Below the pieces are notes generated by a model, which saw only the letters and a program-made list of their open reading frames with translations, was not told the origin of the DNA and searched no databases. Shown in pieces: positions 44,159-53,253 of a DNA stretch of 64,000 nt. Positions within the stretch are counted from its first letter, which is position 1. Each line of letters starts with the position of its first letter. Made by a program: the position numbers and the translations under genes. Source of the stretch: Streptomyces sp. NBC_01381 (GTDB taxonomy: Bacteria > Actinomycetota > Actinomycetes > Streptomycetales > Streptomycetaceae); the NCBI RefSeq assembly GCF_026340305.1, contig NZ_JAPEPI010000002.1:2232001-2296000 (forward strand), given 5' to 3'.

Positions 44159-44190
44159 ATTGTTGAGTGATGTACCTCTGGCGCTGTCCG

Positions 44191-45396
44191 CTAGCTCAGC
44201 GCGCTCTTCGTCTGCCAGTCGGCCCAGGAGAGGTTCCACTCGCCATAGCCGTTGCCCGGGTCCGGGACGCCCTTCGAGCCGCTGCCGGAGACCTCGAAGG
44301 GGTCGCCGACCTGGACCTGCCCGTAGAGCCAGGAGGAGTCGCCGTCGCTCATGCCGATGCAGCCCGAGCTGTGGTTGGTGTTGCCGAAGTACGCGGCGTT
44401 CCACGGCGCCGCGTGGGCGTACATGCCCGACCAGGTGAGACGCATCGAGTTGTCGACCATCTTGTCGTAGGCGTCGCCGAGGCCCACCGTCTCGGAGCGC
44501 ATGTTGATCGTGCCCTCCTTGGCCATCAGGACGGACGTGCCGCCCCAGGACGCCTTCTCGCCGCCGGGGGTGCCCGCCGACATCGGGACCGTCTTGACGG
44601 ACTGTCCGTCGCGTACGAGCGTCGCCTGCTTGCTGTCGAGGTCGACCTTGACCTTCTGGCTCTTGCCGACGGTGAAGCCGGTGGCGTAGTCGCGGACGAA
44701 CCAGCCGCCGTCCGTGCCCGAGTCGATGCCGTTGAGCCGTGCGTCGAGCTTCACCTTGGTGCCGGACTTCCAGTAGTCCTTGGGGCGCCAGTCGGCGCGG
44801 TCCTTGCCGTCGTAGTTCTGGATCCAGCCCCAGGAGCCCTCGGTGCCGTTCGAGGTGGTCACCTTCAGGTTCTTCTCGACCTCGGCCTTGTTCTTCACCG
44901 GGTGGTCGAAGACGACCGACAGGGGTTGGGCGACGCCGACCGTGGTGTCCTTGCCGGGCGTCAGGGTCAGCTTGTTCACCTGGTCCGGGGCGGCCGTCTT
45001 GAAGGACGCCCGCGCGCTGCCGCCCTCGTCCGTGGTCGCCTCGACCTTGTACGCGGTGCCGGGCGCCGCCTTGCGGTTGGAGGTCCAGGTGGTGCCGTTC
45101 GCCGAGACCTTGCCGGTGAGCTTCGCGCCCTCGGTGCCGGTGACCGTCACCTGCTTCAGCTTGCCTTCGGCGAGCTTCACCTTCACCGGGGAGCCCGCCT
45201 TGGCCTGTTCACCCCGCAGGTTCACCGAGATGTCCGGCTTGTCCGCATCGAGGTCCGCGGCCCCGGCGGCAGAGCCGCCGCCCGAACAGGCGGTCAGGGC
45301 GGCGGCCAGCGCCGCGAGGCCCGCGGCCGTGGTCGCGGCCCCGGTGCGGCGGGAGCGTATGGGGCGTCGGCGGCTCGACGAGCTCAAGGGCCTCAA
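44191..45396 (-). CDS. L,D-transpeptidase lipoprotein
   Basis: 401 residues. A lipoprotein signal with lipobox LTAC (Cys about 37), two Ig-like domains (about 50-240) and the YkuD catalytic domain (about 245-365) with HSSGCIGMS (nucleophile Cys) and upstream MYAHAAPWN. It makes 3-3 cross-links in peptidoglycan, as in mycobacterial Ldt proteins. The start is a rare TTG (45396) with GGAGG nine bases upstream; no ATG or GTG fits. Confidence 0.92.
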   Translation of the reverse strand: MRPLSSSSRRRPIRSRRTGAATTAAGLAALAAALTACSGGGSAAGAADLDADKPDISVNLRGEQAKAGSPVKVKLAEGKLKQVTVTGTEGAKLTGKVSANGTTWTSNRKAAPGTAYKVEATTDEGGSARASFKTAAPDQVNKLTLTPGKDTTVGVAQPLSVVFDHPVKNKAEVEKNLKVTTSNGTEGSWGWIQNYDGKDRADWRPKDYWKSGTKVKLDARLNGIDSGTDGGWFVRDYATGFTVGKSQKVKVDLDSKQATLVRDGQSVKTVPMSAGTPGGEKASWGGTSVLMAKEGTINMRSETVGLGDAYDKMVDNSMRLTWSGMYAHAAPWNAAYFGNTNHSSGCIGMSDGDSSWLYGQVQVGDPFEVSGSGSKGVPDPGNGYGEWNLSWADWQTKSALS

Positions 45397-45531
45397 GGGA
45401 ACGTACCTCCGTGCGAATGTGGAACTGCACGGAGAGAGGGGCGAAGGTCCCGATGGGTTGCCTCTTGCCCGGAAATTTCCGACTAGGTCACAGAGGCGCC
45501 TCTTGGGCGTCGGCGCTCGGTGGCCGGGGCC

Positions 45532-46290
45532 CTACTTGGCGCGATGTGAATTGCGCGGCGGGGTCACCGCGGGCGCCGGGGCCTGCGCGGCGCGGGTCAC
45601 GTCCGCGACCAGCTCGACGACGTCGGCGCCGTACGCCTGGGAATTGACGACCTTCAGGAGCAGCACGAACGTGTTGCCGCCGTGCTTGCGGGCCAGCTTC
45701 TCGTGGTTGCGGGCGAGATAGCGGGTCGCCGCCTGGTTGGTGATCGCCCGCTGGCCGCAGAAGAGGAAGACGGGTCTCGCCTCCTGGCCCTGCCCTGCGG
45801 TGAGCCGCGCGAGGATCACGTACTCCGTGGTGCCGCCCTCCATGCGGTAGCGCTCGCTGCCGATCTGGAAGGCGCCGCGGTCCGGGCCCGGCTCCGGGTC
45901 GGTGTTGACGCGGACGCCGGGCAGCAGGGAGTGCATGTGCGCGGCCATGCGGCGGTTCGCGGCCGGGGCGCCGACGCAGAACTCGGTGCGCTCGCCGAAG
46001 CTCTGCTGCGCGGCGTCGTGCGCGACGAGCTGGGCGTGCGCCCCGCAGTCCTTGATCAGCGCGGCCAGTTCGAGGAGCGCGAACACGTCATGGCGTACGA
46101 CAGTGAGATCGGGACCGCCCCCGTCGCGGTTCACCACGAGCAGCGACTCGGAGTTGTCGGGCAGCCCGAAGAAGGCCTGCTTGCGGCGGAGCTTGCGCCG
46201 CCACAGGTAGGAACGGGCGAGCCAGCCCAGCACGGCACAGAGGCCGGCCGCGATCAGGCCGAGGGCGATATTGCGCACGTCTTCGGTCAT
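45532..46290 (-). CDS. Uncharacterised membrane-anchored protein
   Basis: 252 residues: one N-terminal membrane helix (about 7-30, with WLARSYLWRRKLRRK after it) and a cytoplasmic alpha/beta domain (about 40-225) with regular strands (LLVVNRD, VILARLT, PVFLFCGQRAITN). It has the look of a nucleotide- or NAD-binding fold but no diagnostic motif. Not recognised further. It is divergent from the gamma-glutamyltransferase gene with a 104-bp gap. Confidence 0.7.
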   Translation of the reverse strand: MTEDVRNIALGLIAAGLCAVLGWLARSYLWRRKLRRKQAFFGLPDNSESLLVVNRDGGGPDLTVVRHDVFALLELAALIKDCGAHAQLVAHDAAQQSFGERTEFCVGAPAANRRMAAHMHSLLPGVRVNTDPEPGPDRGAFQIGSERYRMEGGTTEYVILARLTAGQGQEARPVFLFCGQRAITNQAATRYLARNHEKLARKHGGNTFVLLLKVVNSQAYGADVVELVADVTRAAQAPAPAVTPPRNSHRAK

Positions 46291-46394
46291 GGGGGCGCAT
46301 GCTAGCGGGCTTCCGGACCGGTGTTCGAGGGGGTCCTGACGAGGCGGGGGACTCGAAGTTACGCTGCGCAGACGGCTGTTGACTGGAGGTACGA

Positions 46395-48209
46395 ATGCGT
46401 CGTGCTGTCGTACGGAATCTGACGCTATTGGCGGTCGGAGGGGTTTTGGTGTCGGTCGGTGCCGCCACGCCCCCTTCGTCTCCGCGCTCAGCTGAAAGCC
46501 CTGCTCCGGCCACGGGGAAGGTGCCGGTGGCCGTCGGATACGGCGGCGCCGTATCCAGCGTCGACCCGGACGCTTCCGCCGCCGGGATCGAGGTCCTGAA
46601 GAAGGGCGGCAACGCGGTGGACGCGGCGGTCGCCACGGCGGCGGCGCTCGGCGTCACCGAGCCGTACTCGGCGGGCGTAGGGGGCGGCGGCTACTTCGTC
46701 CACTACGACGCGAAGACGCGCAAGGTGAGCACCATCGACGGCCGCGAGACGGCCCCGAAGACCGCCGATTCCGGCCTCTTCCTCGAGAACGGCAAACCGA
46801 TCCCCTTCGAGGACGCCATGACCAGCGGCCTGGGCGTCGGCACCCCCGGCACGCCCGCCACCTGGCAGTCGGCCCTCGACCGGTGGGGCAGCAGACGCCT
46901 CGGCACGCTCCTGAAGCCGGCCGAGCGCCTGGCCCGCGACGGCTTCACGGTCGACCCGACCTTCCGCGCGCAGACCGAGTCGAACCAGAAGCGGTTCAAG
47001 GACTTCCCCGACACGGCGAAGCTGTTCCTGCCGGGCGGTGAGCTGCCGGTCGTCGGCTCGACGTTCAAGAACCCCGATCTTGCGCGTACGTACGAAGAGC
47101 TGGGGAGCAAGGGTGTCGGGGCGCTGTACCGGGGCGGCATCGGCAAGGACGTCGTCCGCACGGTGAACAAGCCGCCCGTCGACCCGGCGTCGGGGCGGGT
47201 CGCCAGGCCCGGCGATCTCTCCACCGCCGATCTGAAGGCGTACGCGGTGAAGGGCCAGGCCCCGACGAAGACGTCCTACCGCGGGCTCGACGTCTACTCG
47301 ATGGCGCCGTCCTCGTCCGGTGGGACGACCGTCGGCGAGGCGCTGAACATCCTGGAGCGCACCGACCTCTCCAAGGCCTCGAAGGCGAAGTATCTGCACC
47401 GCTACATCGAGGCGAGCCGCATCGCCTTCGCCGACCGGGGGCGCTGGGTCGGCGACCCCGCGTTCGAGGACGTACCGACGAAGGAACTGCTCTCGCAGCG
47501 GTTCGCCGACTCGCGGGAGTGCCTGATCCGCGACGACGCGGTCCTGAAGAGCCCGCTCGCGCCGGGCGATCCGCGCAATCCCGCGGCGTGCGGGTCCGGT
47601 GACAAGGCCGCCCCGACGACGTACGAGGGCGAGAACACGACGCACCTCACGGCCGCCGACAAGTGGGGCAACGTCGTCGCCTACACCCTGACCATCGAGT
47701 CGACGGGCGGCAGCGGGATCACCGTGCCGGGGCGTGGCTTCCTGCTCAACAACGAACTGACCGACTTCTCCTTCGCGCCCGCCAGTCCTTCCGTGCACGA
47801 CCCGAACCTGCCGGGTCCGGGCAAGCGGCCCCGGTCGTCGATCTCGCCGACGATCGTCCTCGACCGGCACGGGAAGCCCGTGGTCGCGCTCGGGTCGCCG
47901 GGCGGCGCGACGATCGTCACCACCGTCCTGCAGACCCTGACGGGCTTCGTCGACCGGGGGCTTCCGCTGGTCGACGCGATCGCCGCGCCGCGCGCGAGCC
48001 AGCGGAACGCCGCCCAGACCGAGCTCGAGCCGGGGCTGTGGGACAGCCCGCTGCGGCCCGAGCTCGAGGCGATCGGCCACTCCTTCAAGCAGAACCCCGA
48101 GATCGGGGCGGCCACCGGCGTTCAGCGTCTGCCGGACGGCAAGTGGCTCGCCGCCGCGGAGAAGGTGCGCAGGGGCGGGGGGTCGGCGATGGTCGTACGG
48201 CCGGAGTAG
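46395..48209 (+). CDS. ggt: Gamma-glutamyltransferase
   Basis: 604 residues, secreted (signal 1-25). The proenzyme cuts itself before the catalytic Thr in ENTTHLTAAD (about 415); the small subunit shows NNELTDFSF, RPRSSISPTI and GSPGGATI. It splits glutathione and other gamma-glutamyl compounds outside the cell. The length and motifs are normal. Whether it feeds the nearby gluABCD is speculative. Confidence 0.94.
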   Translation: MRRAVVRNLTLLAVGGVLVSVGAATPPSSPRSAESPAPATGKVPVAVGYGGAVSSVDPDASAAGIEVLKKGGNAVDAAVATAAALGVTEPYSAGVGGGGYFVHYDAKTRKVSTIDGRETAPKTADSGLFLENGKPIPFEDAMTSGLGVGTPGTPATWQSALDRWGSRRLGTLLKPAERLARDGFTVDPTFRAQTESNQKRFKDFPDTAKLFLPGGELPVVGSTFKNPDLARTYEELGSKGVGALYRGGIGKDVVRTVNKPPVDPASGRVARPGDLSTADLKAYAVKGQAPTKTSYRGLDVYSMAPSSSGGTTVGEALNILERTDLSKASKAKYLHRYIEASRIAFADRGRWVGDPAFEDVPTKELLSQRFADSRECLIRDDAVLKSPLAPGDPRNPAACGSGDKAAPTTYEGENTTHLTAADKWGNVVAYTLTIESTGGSGITVPGRGFLLNNELTDFSFAPASPSVHDPNLPGPGKRPRSSISPTIVLDRHGKPVVALGSPGGATIVTTVLQTLTGFVDRGLPLVDAIAAPRASQRNAAQTELEPGLWDSPLRPELEAIGHSFKQNPEIGAATGVQRLPDGKWLAAAEKVRRGGGSAMVVRPE

Positions 48210-48218
48210 GACATGCCC

Positions 48219-50075
48219 CTAGCGGGGCGCGCAGTTCTGCTCCAGCTCGTTCGCCGCCCAGCGGATGGAGCCCTCCGGGTCGTCGTGCAGATAGCGGAGG
48301 GTGGGCAACGCCTCGCGTACGGCCGCGAGTTGCGCGTCACCCCGGCCGCCGCGGGCCTGGTGGACGTCCGCCAGGTCCGCGATGAGCAGGAGCAGCGTGC
48401 TGCGGGACTTGTTGTCCGGGTCCGTCATGAGCTCGACCAGGAACGGGACGGCCGGGACGGCGGCGGTCGACGCCGCCTCCTTGGAGACGAGGAGGCGGTA
48501 GAGGTCGTGCACCGCGTCCATGGCCGTCTTCTTGTCGTCCGACGTCACCTTGCCGATCAGCTCGGGGATCATGTGGCCGGGGCCGCGCGCGGTCCACAGC
48601 GAGCCCCAGTCGACGTCCTCCAGGCGCAGTTGGAGGTCGCGGTGCGGCCACAGCTTCGCCAGGTCGAGGCGGAGCGCCGCCGTGGACTCCGCGTCGGTGA
48701 CGCGCAGGGTGCCGTCGGTGTCGAGGCCGAGGAACTTGATGCCGGTGCCGAGGCGGAGGTTCGCGACCGCGTCCGACACCAGGTCCCAGACGCGGACCAG
48801 GCCGTCCGCCCAGGCCGCGGCGAGCGCGGGACCGGTCGGCAGGACGGCGGCGGCCAGGGAGTTGATGGGGGTGTTCCTGCGGGCGAACGGCGAGCGCATC
48901 GGCTTGCGGCGGGTCGACCAGTAGCGGATCACACCGTTCGCGTCGCCGCTCAGGACCAGGCGCGTGCTCGCAAGCTCCAGACAGGTCACGGAGGTCACCG
49001 GGGCGCGGTGCAGGGTGAGCGTGATCGTCTCGGGGTCCTCGTCGTCGGTCTCCCGGACGTGCACCCGGCCTTCCGTGTCCCCGGCCACCACCATCGTCGG
49101 CCCCTGCAGACAGGCCACCGCCCTGAGCGTGCTGCGCTCTTCGACCAGCGCCGCCGCCTCACCGGCCACCACCGGCGGCTGCGGGTACTCCCGGGTCAGG
49201 ACCGTCCACCGCCCGCGCTCGTCGGCGTCCCCGGCCTGCAGCGCGACCGGGCCGAGGTCCTCCAGCGGCTCGGGCACCTCGGCCGGCGGCCTGATGTCCT
49301 TGTCGGTCCACTCCAGGCCCAGCGTGCGGGCGACGTCGAGCAGCGCGGTGCGGGTCCGCGCGTTGATGACGATCTTGAAGTCGGCCCCGGGGCCGCGGCC
49401 GTGCCGGATCACCGCGTCCGGAGCGCCGTACGAGAGGGCGTCCGTGCCCATCTCCTGCCAGGGCAGCAGGCCCAGTTCGCGGTACGAGGCCTCAAGGCGC
49501 CGTACGACCTCGGGGTCGGCGTCGACGGTGTCGCGGCCGAACCGCAGCGTATATCCGTAGTGCGCGGGCATCCGCTCGAAGGCCAGCTGCATCAGGAACT
49601 CGGAGAGCGAGCGGCTCTGCACCACCCACTCGCCGCCGATGCTCACGACGACCCGGGGGTCGGGGAGTTCGGCCTCGGCGGCCAAGTAGCCCCACTCATG
49701 GGCGTAGTGGTACTCGGACATGAAGACGCACACGCGGTCGTCGTCATCGGGGCCTATGAGCCCGCTGTCCTCGTCCACATCCATCTCGGAGAGCTTCGGC
49801 GGCCACTGGGTGTGCACCCAGTACAGGCGCGGGTTGAAGGCGAAGGAGTTGAGCGGCGAGTCCCACCATTCATTGAGCGCCTGCGGGACGGGCAGCTCCC
49901 AGTCGATGCCCACCTTCTTGTTCTCACCGCCCCAGCGTGAGTGTCCGGGCTCGCCGCCCGGGTCCACATGGCCCCACTCCCGCTGCACCTCGTCGAGCAA
50001 CGACCAGCGGGGGCGCCCCTGTTGACGCCCCAGCCGGTCGGCGAACTGTCCGTAGTCAATGATCTCGTGTGTCAC
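48219..50075 (-). CDS. Multi-domain WD40/HEAT-like protein
   Basis: 618 residues, cytoplasmic. The N-terminal 230 residues form an alpha/beta domain with several Trp (WGHVDPGGE, WDSPLNSFAF), family not recognised, SMI1/KNR4-like at best. The middle (about 300-500) shows beta-propeller repeats (VVAGDTEGRVHVRE, VLSGDANGVIRYWS, AAWADGLVRVWD). The C-terminal 110 residues are HEAT-like helices (AVPFLVELMTDPDNK, ALPTLRYLHDDPEGSIRWAA). It looks like an interaction scaffold. Similar proteins often sit in polymorphic-toxin immunity settings, but no toxin is adjacent. Confidence 0.65.
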   Translation of the reverse strand: MTHEIIDYGQFADRLGRQQGRPRWSLLDEVQREWGHVDPGGEPGHSRWGGENKKVGIDWELPVPQALNEWWDSPLNSFAFNPRLYWVHTQWPPKLSEMDVDEDSGLIGPDDDDRVCVFMSEYHYAHEWGYLAAEAELPDPRVVVSIGGEWVVQSRSLSEFLMQLAFERMPAHYGYTLRFGRDTVDADPEVVRRLEASYRELGLLPWQEMGTDALSYGAPDAVIRHGRGPGADFKIVINARTRTALLDVARTLGLEWTDKDIRPPAEVPEPLEDLGPVALQAGDADERGRWTVLTREYPQPPVVAGEAAALVEERSTLRAVACLQGPTMVVAGDTEGRVHVRETDDEDPETITLTLHRAPVTSVTCLELASTRLVLSGDANGVIRYWSTRRKPMRSPFARRNTPINSLAAAVLPTGPALAAAWADGLVRVWDLVSDAVANLRLGTGIKFLGLDTDGTLRVTDAESTAALRLDLAKLWPHRDLQLRLEDVDWGSLWTARGPGHMIPELIGKVTSDDKKTAMDAVHDLYRLLVSKEAASTAAVPAVPFLVELMTDPDNKSRSTLLLLIADLADVHQARGGRGDAQLAAVREALPTLRYLHDDPEGSIRWAANELEQNCAPR

Positions 50076-50228
50076 CGGAGCATCGTACGAACGATCTTCG
50101 TCGCCGATGTCGTGGTGGTGTCACAGTGCTGTGAGGATGCGCGTACCTTCGCCCCGATCGATCGGTCACCAATAACTATACCGGTATGAGAATAGGCTTC
50201 GGGGCGGGTTCGGTATTAGAATGGGCGC

Positions 50229-50480
50229 ATGGTGCGGACCCCCTTGACCCCCGAAGAGCGCGAACGCGGCGAGCGACTCGGCCTGCTGCTGCGCGCGGCG
50301 CGTGGCGAGCGGAGCATGGTGGAGGTGGCCGCGACCGCCGGACTCTCCGCCGAGACACTCCGCAAGATCGAGACGGGCCGGGCCCCGACGCCGGCGTTCT
50401 TCACGGTGTCGGCGCTGGCGGTGGCGCTGGGTCTTTCGTTGGACGAGGTGGCGAAGGCTTGCGCGCTGGTGCCGGTTTAG
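50229..50480 (+). CDS. Small XRE-type DNA-binding protein
   Basis: 83 residues, almost entirely a Cro/C1 helix-turn-helix (SMVEVAATAGLSAETLRKIE, TGRAPTPAFFTVSALA). TAGAAT lies six bases before the ATG and there is no ribosome site, so the mRNA is probably leaderless. A perfect 10-bp palindrome ATACCGGTAT (50178-50187) upstream may be its operator. Confidence 0.8.
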   Translation: MVRTPLTPEERERGERLGLLLRAARGERSMVEVAATAGLSAETLRKIETGRAPTPAFFTVSALAVALGLSLDEVAKACALVPV

Positions 50481-50545
50481 TCCGGGCGCGCCCCGAAGGG
50501 GCGCGGGGAACCGCGCGACCGGCCACGACGCACCCGCAGATACCT
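50481..50545 (+). repeat. Streptomyces interspersed intergenic repeat
   Basis: The stretch GGCGCGGGGAACCGCGCGAC and the following CCACGACGCACCCGCAG match a short element that occurs many times in Streptomyces intergenic DNA. The first part can fold (CGCGCCCC-GAA-GGGGCGCG). It directly follows the XRE gene. Confidence 0.6.
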
Positions 50546-50624
50546 GGAGTGCCCCCCCGAGTTTCGAGCCCGTCCCGGCTCACAGCGCCGCCGGCCCCGT
50601 GGAAAACTGCGTGTAGTCGTCCCG

Positions 50625-50658
50625 TAACACGACTGGTGTTATCTTCCGGACCGGAAGA
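50625..50658. promoter_or_regulatory. Two adjacent palindromes before the gene at 50690
   Basis: TAACAC-gactg-GTGTTA (50625-50641) is followed at once by TCTTCCG-gac-CGGAAGA (50642-50658). Both lie within 65 bp of the next start codon, an arrangement suited to two dimeric regulators or an operator plus a hairpin. Confidence 0.45.
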
Positions 50659-50689
50659 CTCCAGGCTCCATGGGGCGGTGCTGGCTCGG

Positions 50690-52186
50690 ATGGCAGTAGG
50701 ACAACTCCCGGATCAGGTACGGGAGTTCGCGAGATATCTGCGGGATCTCCTGGCGCGGCTCGACTCCGGCGCCGGGTGGTGCGGCGTGTTCTGGTCGCGT
50801 GACCCCGACGGCATGCAGGCCTGCATCGACGGTGCGGAGGTGCCGCCCTGGGACGTGGTGGAGGCGCTGCTGCACGACCTCGCCGCGGCGTACGGGGAGC
50901 GGGCCGCCGAGCAGGAGACGCGGCGGGCGCGCGCCCTGCATGCCGCCTCGCTCGCGGCGTACGACGCGCGGCCCGGCGGCAGTCAGCTGCTCGGCGAGCG
51001 CCTCGACATGATGATCACCGAGCAGCGGTACGCGGTGGAACGGCAGGCGGAGCTCGGGCGTTCGCTCGCCGCCGCGGTGACGTCCGACGACGTGGAACGG
51101 CTCAACCGTGACCTCGCCTGGGTGCGGGACGACCACGAGCGGGCCACGGCGCGCTGTGTCGAACTCCGGGAACGTATCGAGCGGTTGGAGCGGGCGGACC
51201 GGCCCCAGTGGGTCGACCTGGGCACGCCGGATGCCGGGGTCTCTTCGTACGGGGTCGGTGTCGACGTCGGTGCCGCGTCGGCGGAGTACTCGGAATACGG
51301 GGAGCAGGCGGCGTACGCGCAGTATGGCGAGTACGGCGGCGATGCCTCACCGCCGGACTTCGGCGCGGCACCTTTCGACTCCGCCCCTGATCCTGCCCCT
51401 TCCCCTGCCCCCGCCCCCGAGGAGCCCCGCGTCCCCGAGCAGGCCGCCGCCCCGCGCCGCCGGCCGCGCGGCGCCCGCTTCGCCGGTTTCGACGAGGATG
51501 CCGCCGACCCCGTCGTCGTACCCGAGATGGCCGCGCCGCAGCCCGCCGGGCGCACTCCGCGCGGCGCACGGTACGCGCACGCCGACGACGGGGCCCGCGA
51601 ACCGGCCCCCGGTGACGTCGACAGCGACAGCGGCAGTGTCTTCATCGGACCGGACCGCGACGGCGACCGCGCCACCGCCGAAGCCGTCGCCGCACTCGTC
51701 AGGCTCCGCGGCGAAGGCCGCAGCGGCGAGGCGCACGGCGTGCTCGTCGAAGCGGCGGGCTGGCCCGCGGCCCGCCTCCCCGCGTTCGCCGGTGAACTGC
51801 ACCGGGCGGGCCTCGGCGCCGACTGGTCGACGCTGCTCTGGGAGGCCGCGTCGCTGCCGCCCGACCGGCTCGTCGCCCTTGCCGACGCGCTCGCCGGGTC
51901 GGGCCGCGCCGACGACTGCCGCAAGCTGCTGCGGCAGGGTGTTGCACGGCCCGCGCCGGAAATCGCCGAGGCGGTGCTCGCGCTGATCGACGCGGGCCGC
52001 GAGCGCGAGGCCCGTGCGCTGCTCGACGCCTATCTCCGCGTCCGTACCGCCGAGGACGCGGCCGGCTGCGCGCACACCGATCCCTACCGCCTCATACCGC
52101 TGCTCCTGGGGGCGGCCCAGGGCGTGTCGGACGAGCACCACTGGGATCTGGTGCACGCGCTGCGCGTGGCCGGATTCAGTGCCTGA
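50690..52186 (+). CDS. Uncharacterised 498-aa protein with coiled coil and disordered middle
   Basis: Residues 1-70 form a conserved globular start (QLPDQVREFARYLRDLLARL, GGWCGVFW-type segment); 70-165 are helical with coiled-coil character (RLNRDLAWVRDDHERATARC); 175-310 are low-complexity and Pro/Ala/Tyr-rich; 315-495 are helical-repeat-like (AVAALVRLRGEGRSGEAHGV and similar units, comparable to PPR/TPR-type pairs). Homologues are usual in Streptomyces, but I know no function. The ATG at 50690 is chosen; GTG 50678 is an alternative. Confidence 0.65.
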   Translation: MAVGQLPDQVREFARYLRDLLARLDSGAGWCGVFWSRDPDGMQACIDGAEVPPWDVVEALLHDLAAAYGERAAEQETRRARALHAASLAAYDARPGGSQLLGERLDMMITEQRYAVERQAELGRSLAAAVTSDDVERLNRDLAWVRDDHERATARCVELRERIERLERADRPQWVDLGTPDAGVSSYGVGVDVGAASAEYSEYGEQAAYAQYGEYGGDASPPDFGAAPFDSAPDPAPSPAPAPEEPRVPEQAAAPRRRPRGARFAGFDEDAADPVVVPEMAAPQPAGRTPRGARYAHADDGAREPAPGDVDSDSGSVFIGPDRDGDRATAEAVAALVRLRGEGRSGEAHGVLVEAAGWPAARLPAFAGELHRAGLGADWSTLLWEAASLPPDRLVALADALAGSGRADDCRKLLRQGVARPAPEIAEAVLALIDAGREREARALLDAYLRVRTAEDAAGCAHTDPYRLIPLLLGAAQGVSDEHHWDLVHALRVAGFSA

Positions 52187-52340
52187 CGCCGTCTGATGCC
52201 GCCTGACGCCGCCTGACGACGCTCGTGTCCTGATCGCCGGGTGATCGCTTCTCGCCCGCTCGGGTGCGAAACATGATCGACTCCGCCGGTTAACGGCGAT
52301 GGTCTTGCCCAGCAGGTCGACGAGGCTTACGTTCTCCTAT

Positions 52341-52366
52341 CTACGCATCAAGTCTACGGGCGTAGA
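52341..52366. promoter_or_regulatory. CTACG palindrome upstream of the pyrimidine-catabolism operon
   Basis: CTACG (52341-52345) precedes the palindrome TCTACG-GG-CGTAGA (52353-52366), 45 nt before the first start codon. It is a likely operator for a repressor or activator of the operon. Confidence 0.5.
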
Positions 52367-52410
52367 AGCTCTCTGACGTCCCATCACGGACTTGCGAAGG
52401 AGCAGCTCTC

Positions 52411-53253
52411 ATGGCCACCGTCGTACGCGCCGCACTCGTCCAGGCGACCTGGACCGGCGACACCGAATCCATGATCGCCAAGCATGAGGAGCACGCCCGC
52501 GAGGCGGCCCGCCAGGGTGCGAAGATCATCGGCTTCCAGGAAGTCTTCAACGCCCCCTACTTCTGCCAGGTCCAGGAGCCCGAGCACTACCGCTGGGCCG
52601 AGCCCGTGCCGGACGGCCCAACCGTCACGCGTATGCGGGCGCTGGCCCGCGAGACCGGCATGGTCATCGTCGTGCCGGTGTTCGAGGTCGAGCAGTCCGG
52701 GTTCTACTTCAACACCGCCGCCGTGATCGACTCCGACGGCTCGTACCTCGGCAAGTACCGCAAGCACCACATCCCCCAGGTCAAGGGATTCTGGGAGAAG
52801 TACTACTTCAAGCCGGGGAACGCGGGCTGGCCCGTCTTCGACACCGCGGTCGGCAAGGTCGGCGTCTACATCTGCTACGACCGGCACTTCCCCGAGGGCT
52901 GGCGCCAGCTCGGCCTGAACGGCGCGCAGATCGTCTACAACCCCTCCGCCACATCCCGCGGCCTCTCCGCCCACCTCTGGCAGCTCGAACAGCCCGCGGC
53001 CGCCGTCGCCAACGAGTACTTCATCGCCGCGATCAACCGCGTGGGCGTCGAGGAGTACGGCGACAACGACTTCTACGGCACTTCGTACTTCGTCGACCCG
53101 CGTGGCCAGTTCGTCGGCGAGACCGCGAGCGACAAGGCCGAGGAACTCGTCGTCAGGGACCTGGACTTGAGCCTGATCGAGGAAGTACGCCAACAGTGGG
53201 CGTTCTACCGCGACCGCCGTCCCGACGCGTACGAAGGGCTGGTCCAGCCGTGA
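52411..53253 (+). CDS. Nitrilase-family amidohydrolase, probable beta-ureidopropionase
   Basis: 280 residues with the nitrilase triad: Glu in GFQEVF, Lys in KYRKHHIPQ and Cys in YICYDRHFPE. It closely fits N-carbamoyl-beta-alanine amidohydrolase (PydC/UPB1 type): release of beta-alanine, CO2 and ammonia. A dihydropyrimidinase and an aminotransferase downstream support this step. N-carbamoylputrescine amidase is the main alternative. GAAGGAG stands before the ATG. Confidence 0.85.
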   Translation: MATVVRAALVQATWTGDTESMIAKHEEHAREAARQGAKIIGFQEVFNAPYFCQVQEPEHYRWAEPVPDGPTVTRMRALARETGMVIVVPVFEVEQSGFYFNTAAVIDSDGSYLGKYRKHHIPQVKGFWEKYYFKPGNAGWPVFDTAVGKVGVYICYDRHFPEGWRQLGLNGAQIVYNPSATSRGLSAHLWQLEQPAAAVANEYFIAAINRVGVEEYGDNDFYGTSYFVDPRGQFVGETASDKAEELVVRDLDLSLIEEVRQQWAFYRDRRPDAYEGLVQP

